DNA of 64,000 bases from Fibrobacter sp. UWT2 (GTDB lineage Bacteria; Fibrobacterota; Fibrobacteria; Fibrobacterales; Fibrobacteraceae): the NCBI RefSeq assembly GCF_900142545.1, contig NZ_FRBF01000001.1, forward strand, positions 224,759-288,758, read 5' to 3'. Below the pieces are notes generated by a model. It was not told the origin of the DNA. It saw only the letters and a program-made list of their open reading frames with translations, and did no database searches. Positions 61,045-64,000 of this stretch are shown in pieces (position 1 is the stretch's first letter; every line of letters starts with the position of its first letter). Position numbers and translations under genes: made by a program.

Positions 61045-61415
61045 TGAAGGCGGCAATGAAAAAAGTGTCTTTGCTTGCAGGAATGGTTTCTTGCTGTGCT
61101 ATGCTTTCGGGGTGTCTGACGCATTGGTTTGTGGATTCTACCACAAGACTCCAGGTTGAGAACGGAACTAGTCAGACGATAGTTGAAATCGGTATCGTTT
61201 CTGAAGACGGATCTGCCTACAGAATCTGGATTCAGGATACGATTCCCGCTGGCGAAAAGAGCCGCGTGTACGAAGCGGATTGGGTCGGAACCTTCACGAT
61301 GCAAATCAAGACGACGGAATCTTCGTACAGGTTCGACAATATCGAATTGGAAGGCGGAAGCGAGTACATGGTGCTTACGGATAGCACCGACGGCTTGCAC
61401 TACAGATTCCGCTAA
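61044..61415 (+). CDS. Small lipoprotein, unknown function
   Basis: 123 residues: signal peptide and lipobox LSGC (Cys 24), then a compact beta-rich domain (LQVENGTSQTIVEIGIVSED, YRIWIQDTIPAGEKSRVYEA, FTMQIKTTESS, FDNIELEGGSEYMVLTD) that looks like a single beta-sandwich. Stop of the preceding gene overlaps its start (TAATG), preceded by GGAGG. It probably works with the exported protein at 59806, to which it is translationally coupled. Confidence 0.75.
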   Translation: MKAAMKKVSLLAGMVSCCAMLSGCLTHWFVDSTTRLQVENGTSQTIVEIGIVSEDGSAYRIWIQDTIPAGEKSRVYEADWVGTFTMQIKTTESSYRFDNIELEGGSEYMVLTDSTDGLHYRFR

Positions 61416-61427
61416 TTAAGTGGTCGG

Positions 61428-62888
61428 TTAGGCGACTTTAGATTCGCAGATTTTTTCAAATTCGTCGACGGTCATGGGCTTTGCAAAGAAGTAGCCTTGG
61501 AACAGGTTACAGCCCATTTGGCTCAGCATATTGTACTGGTCTTCGGTTTCTACGCCTTCGGTAAGGGAATAAAGTCCCAAATCGCCAGAAAGCTTTAGAA
61601 CGTTGCGCAGAATGATTTCTGCCTTTTGGCTGTTCTTGGAACTGCTGAGGAACTTCATGTCGATTTTCAGAACGTCAAGCGGCATGTCCTTGAGCTGGTT
61701 CAGCGAAGAATAACCGCTGCCGAAGTCGTCCATCTCGACGATAAATCCCGATTCGCGGAACCGATTCAGAATAGCCATGCGGCTTTCGACTTCGGTCATC
61801 ATCACGGTTTCGGTGATTTCAATACGCAAACGGGAGGGCTCGATGTTGAATTCCTTGATCAGGGAATTGACTTCTGCAAAGACATCCATGAACAAGAAAT
61901 CTTTCGGCGAAATATTGATAGAAATGAACAGGTTTGCTTTTTCGCCGGTCCAGGTGGAAAGTATTTCGCAGGCGCTTCGCCAAATGTACTTGTCCAGGTC
62001 GGCAATCATGCCGTTTCTTTCGAAAGTAGGGATGAAGGTTTCAGGCTGTAAGAAGCCTTCTTTGGGGTGATCCCAGCGGATAAGCGCTTCTGCCCCGATA
62101 ATGTGCCCTTCCTTGTCGACAATGGGTTGCAGGTAGGGCCGTACCTGTTTTTCTTCGATGGCTTTTTCGATCTGGGCAGAAATCATCTGGTCCCACATGA
62201 CCTGTTTGCGCATCTTGTTGTCGTAAAAGGCGATGTGCTTGTTGTATTCGTTCTTGACGGAGGTCAATGCCAATTGGGCGCGGTCGAACATGATCGATAT
62301 GCCGATATCGCGTTCGGTAATCTTGTAGATGCCCATGTGCATTAGAATGCGGTGCTCGATGGAGCCGTTGGAAATGACGTAGCGGGAAAAACGGCGTTCC
62401 AGTTGTTGCAGGTTTGCGTCTCCTGCCGGTAGGCAAATGCCGAAGTCGTCTCCACCCAGGCGTCCGAAGACCCATTCCTTGGTGGAATTTTCGCGAAGCC
62501 AGGAGGCAACCTTCAGCAACACGCTGTCTCCCATGTCGCTACCGAAGATATCGTTGACGATTTTGAAGTCCTTGATGTCAAAGTAGGCAATCCAGTACTC
62601 TACATCGGGATTCTTGGCGATTGCGTCCTTGATTTTCTGGAAAAGAGCCTCTTTGGTGTATAATCCAGTCAGTTTGTCATGAGTGACATTGTAGATTTCA
62701 CGCTGGCGCTTGATCACCTTTTCTTTGGCAATCAATGCTTCTTGCTGCAGTTTTTCGATACGTAAAATGGCAATAATGATTAAAGCGGCCGCCAAAAGGT
62801 CTAGCAGAATATAGTTTCCCACAAAAAGTTGGAAAACCAAAAGCCCCGTGGCCAAGAAAAGAAACACAAACGATAAAATTTTACTCAT
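61428..62888 (-). CDS. Membrane-bound GGDEF-EAL protein
   Basis: 486 residues for c-di-GMP signalling. Two N-terminal membrane helices (about 4-22 and 24-43), a coiled linker, a GGDEF domain (about 68-190; DKLTGLYTKE, and the active-site box GGDDF at 145-149) and an EAL domain (about 235-480; EALIRW at 267, ETVMMTE, DDFGSGYSSL, KIDMKF, TEGVET). GGDDF is a less common variant, and both domains otherwise keep key residues, so it could make or break down c-di-GMP. A truncated paralogue lies immediately upstream on the same strand. Confidence 0.9.
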   Translation of the reverse strand: MSKILSFVFLFLATGLLVFQLFVGNYILLDLLAAALIIIAILRIEKLQQEALIAKEKVIKRQREIYNVTHDKLTGLYTKEALFQKIKDAIAKNPDVEYWIAYFDIKDFKIVNDIFGSDMGDSVLLKVASWLRENSTKEWVFGRLGGDDFGICLPAGDANLQQLERRFSRYVISNGSIEHRILMHMGIYKITERDIGISIMFDRAQLALTSVKNEYNKHIAFYDNKMRKQVMWDQMISAQIEKAIEEKQVRPYLQPIVDKEGHIIGAEALIRWDHPKEGFLQPETFIPTFERNGMIADLDKYIWRSACEILSTWTGEKANLFISINISPKDFLFMDVFAEVNSLIKEFNIEPSRLRIEITETVMMTEVESRMAILNRFRESGFIVEMDDFGSGYSSLNQLKDMPLDVLKIDMKFLSSSKNSQKAEIILRNVLKLSGDLGLYSLTEGVETEDQYNMLSQMGCNLFQGYFFAKPMTVDEFEKICESKVA

Positions 62889-62985
62889 AAAATATTACTT
62901 TGTTCTATGAGTAGAATATAGCCTATTATATATAGTTCGTTTGTTACAAATTTCTGTTCTAAAGATTATTTAATTTGTTTTTAAT

Positions 62986-63897
62986 TCAATTGGAGCACTT
63001 TTTGTCCGATTGTTGAGTGCTGAATAGCTTTTCATAATCTGCAATGGACATGGGCTTTGCAAAGTAGTAACCCTGGAACAAATTACAGCCCATTTCGCTC
63101 AATTTCTTGTACTGGTCTTCGGTTTCTACACCTTCTGTAAGGGAGAAAAGTCCAAGATCGCTAGAAAGCCTGAGTATATTGCGCAGAATGGTTTCTGCCT
63201 TTCCGTTGTCTTGGGCCTTGCTCAAGAACTTCATGTCGATTTTCAGGACGTCGAGAGGCATGTCCTTGAGCTGGTTCAGCGAAGAATAGCCGCTTCCGAA
63301 GTCATCCATTTCGACAATGAATCCGGATTCGCGGAACTTGCTCAGGATCGCCATGCGGCTTTCGGCTTCGGTCATCATCACGGTTTCGGTGATTTCGATG
63401 CGCAGGCGCGAAGGCTCTATCTTATATTCGTCGACTAAGTTCTTGATTTCGGCATAGACGTCAATGAAGTAGAAGTCCTTGGGTGAAATGTTCACCGAAA
63501 TAAAGAGCTTTGATTTCTCGTCGGTCCAAGAAGATAAAATCTCGCAGGCGCTGCGCCAAATGTACTTGTCCACCTCGGCAATCATGCCGTTCTTTTCGAA
63601 GGTGGGAATAAACGTGAAGGGAGGGAGGAATCCTTCAGTGGGGTGGAGCCAGCGAACCAAGGCCTCGGCCCCGATAATGGAACCATTGATGTCTACGATG
63701 GGCTGCAGGTAAGGAACAATGTGACGCTGCTTGAGCGCTCCTTCGAGTTCTCCAGAAATCTTTTGGCTCCAAAGCACCTGGTCGCGCATTTTGTCGTCGT
63801 ATATGGCAATATGCGTGTTGTATTCGTTCTTGATACTTGTTTGGGCCAAGTGGGCGCGGTCAAACATGATCGATACGTCGATGCTTGGGTCTGTCAC
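62986..63897 (-). CDS. EAL-domain protein, 5'-truncated paralogue
   Basis: 303 residues from a GTG at 63897: a full EAL domain (EALVRWLHP, ETVMMTE, DDFGSGYSSL, KIDMKF, TEGVET) closely similar to the EAL half of the neighbour at 61428. The reading frame can be traced back six codons to TIYHVTDPSIDVSIMFD, which aligns with IYKITERDIGISIMFD of the neighbour. Homology then stops abruptly and a TAA (63916-63918) closes the frame. Membrane helices and GGDEF domain are missing. It is probably a gene remnant, though a c-di-GMP phosphodiesterase could still be made. Confidence 0.75.
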   Translation of the reverse strand: MTDPSIDVSIMFDRAHLAQTSIKNEYNTHIAIYDDKMRDQVLWSQKISGELEGALKQRHIVPYLQPIVDINGSIIGAEALVRWLHPTEGFLPPFTFIPTFEKNGMIAEVDKYIWRSACEILSSWTDEKSKLFISVNISPKDFYFIDVYAEIKNLVDEYKIEPSRLRIEITETVMMTEAESRMAILSKFRESGFIVEMDDFGSGYSSLNQLKDMPLDVLKIDMKFLSKAQDNGKAETILRNILRLSSDLGLFSLTEGVETEDQYKKLSEMGCNLFQGYYFAKPMSIADYEKLFSTQQSDKKCSN

Positions 63898-63905
63898 ATG
63901 ATAAA

Positions 63906-64000
63906 TAGTTGACCCTTAAAAAGTCACTTCGCGAGCGCAGGATAAGGAGGTTCGCCGTTTTTATTCACCCCTTCCCGGCAAAGGAAGCAACAGTATAGCC
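63906..64000. other. Unassigned sequence at a homology break
   Basis: The last 95 bases show no resemblance to the expected 5' part of the GGDEF-EAL gene and no gene I can recognise. It contains GGATAAGGAGG and CGCGAGCG. It may be one end of an inserted element, a deletion joint or an assembly joint; the window ends before this can be told. Confidence 0.4.

Noticed and set aside
63906..64000. Right-edge sequence as an insertion sequence end
   Set aside because: No inverted terminal repeat, target duplication or transposase is visible in the 95 bases available, so I left it unassigned.

Overview
The window looks like chromosomal DNA of a Fibrobacter species (phylum Fibrobacterota). The best evidence is two lipoproteins built from the Fibrobacter-specific FISUMP domain (motifs like [19 protein letters not shown]). 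Supporting signs are secreted enzymes with long poly-serine linkers and a short C-terminal sorting-like domain, a pectate lyase, and a fumarate reductase operon suited to a succinate-producing anaerobe. I see no rRNA, tRNA, CRISPR array, transposase or phage gene. Gene density is high and most genes are housekeeping or envelope genes.

Layout. 1-4.2 kb: ndk and the frdCAB respiratory complex. 4.3-9.8 kb: a LuxR-HTH/TPR regulator, then a polar amino acid ABC transporter (binding protein, permease, ATPase) and two further paralogous binding lipoproteins. 9.8-15.5 kb: flotillin-like floA with a coiled-coil partner, a triple-FISUMP lipoprotein and a long NfeD protease. 15.7-22.4 kb: a secreted pectate lyase, leuA behind a leucine-rich leader peptide and terminator (attenuator), and a large GLUG/InlB-repeat surface protein. 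22.4-26.4 kb: two PLP aminotransferases, rpsT and an MscS channel.

26.5-32.7 kb: a five-gene operon of an MglA-type GTPase, a Roadblock protein, a DUF2914-like membrane protein, a 964-residue outer-membrane protein and an Omp85-like protein. 32.9-35.7 kb: the EF-P lysine mutase epmB, divergent from efp, then a second FISUMP lipoprotein. 37.4-47.3 kb: thiL, a PilB/GspE ATPase, pcrA, gatC, kdsB, a ComEA-like protein and a PilM/PilN-like pair. These are parts of type IV pilus, type II secretion or DNA-uptake machinery split by housekeeping genes. 47.3-50.3 kb: rsmD, coaD, a rhomboid protease and a PfkB kinase. 50.4-61.4 kb: secreted and outer-membrane proteins, hrpB, a second Omp85-like protein, ppa and a radical SAM enzyme. 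61.4-63.9 kb: two related c-di-GMP proteins, the second lacking its 5' half at an abrupt junction near the right edge.

Regulatory features. Many genes have no Shine-Dalgarno sequence but carry a TATATT-type -10 box only 5-7 bases before the start codon, which suggests leaderless mRNAs. Several families of short intergenic repeats recur. Two of them run into predicted 5' coding sequence and affect where proteins start. All functional statements rest on reading motifs by eye; no database search was run.
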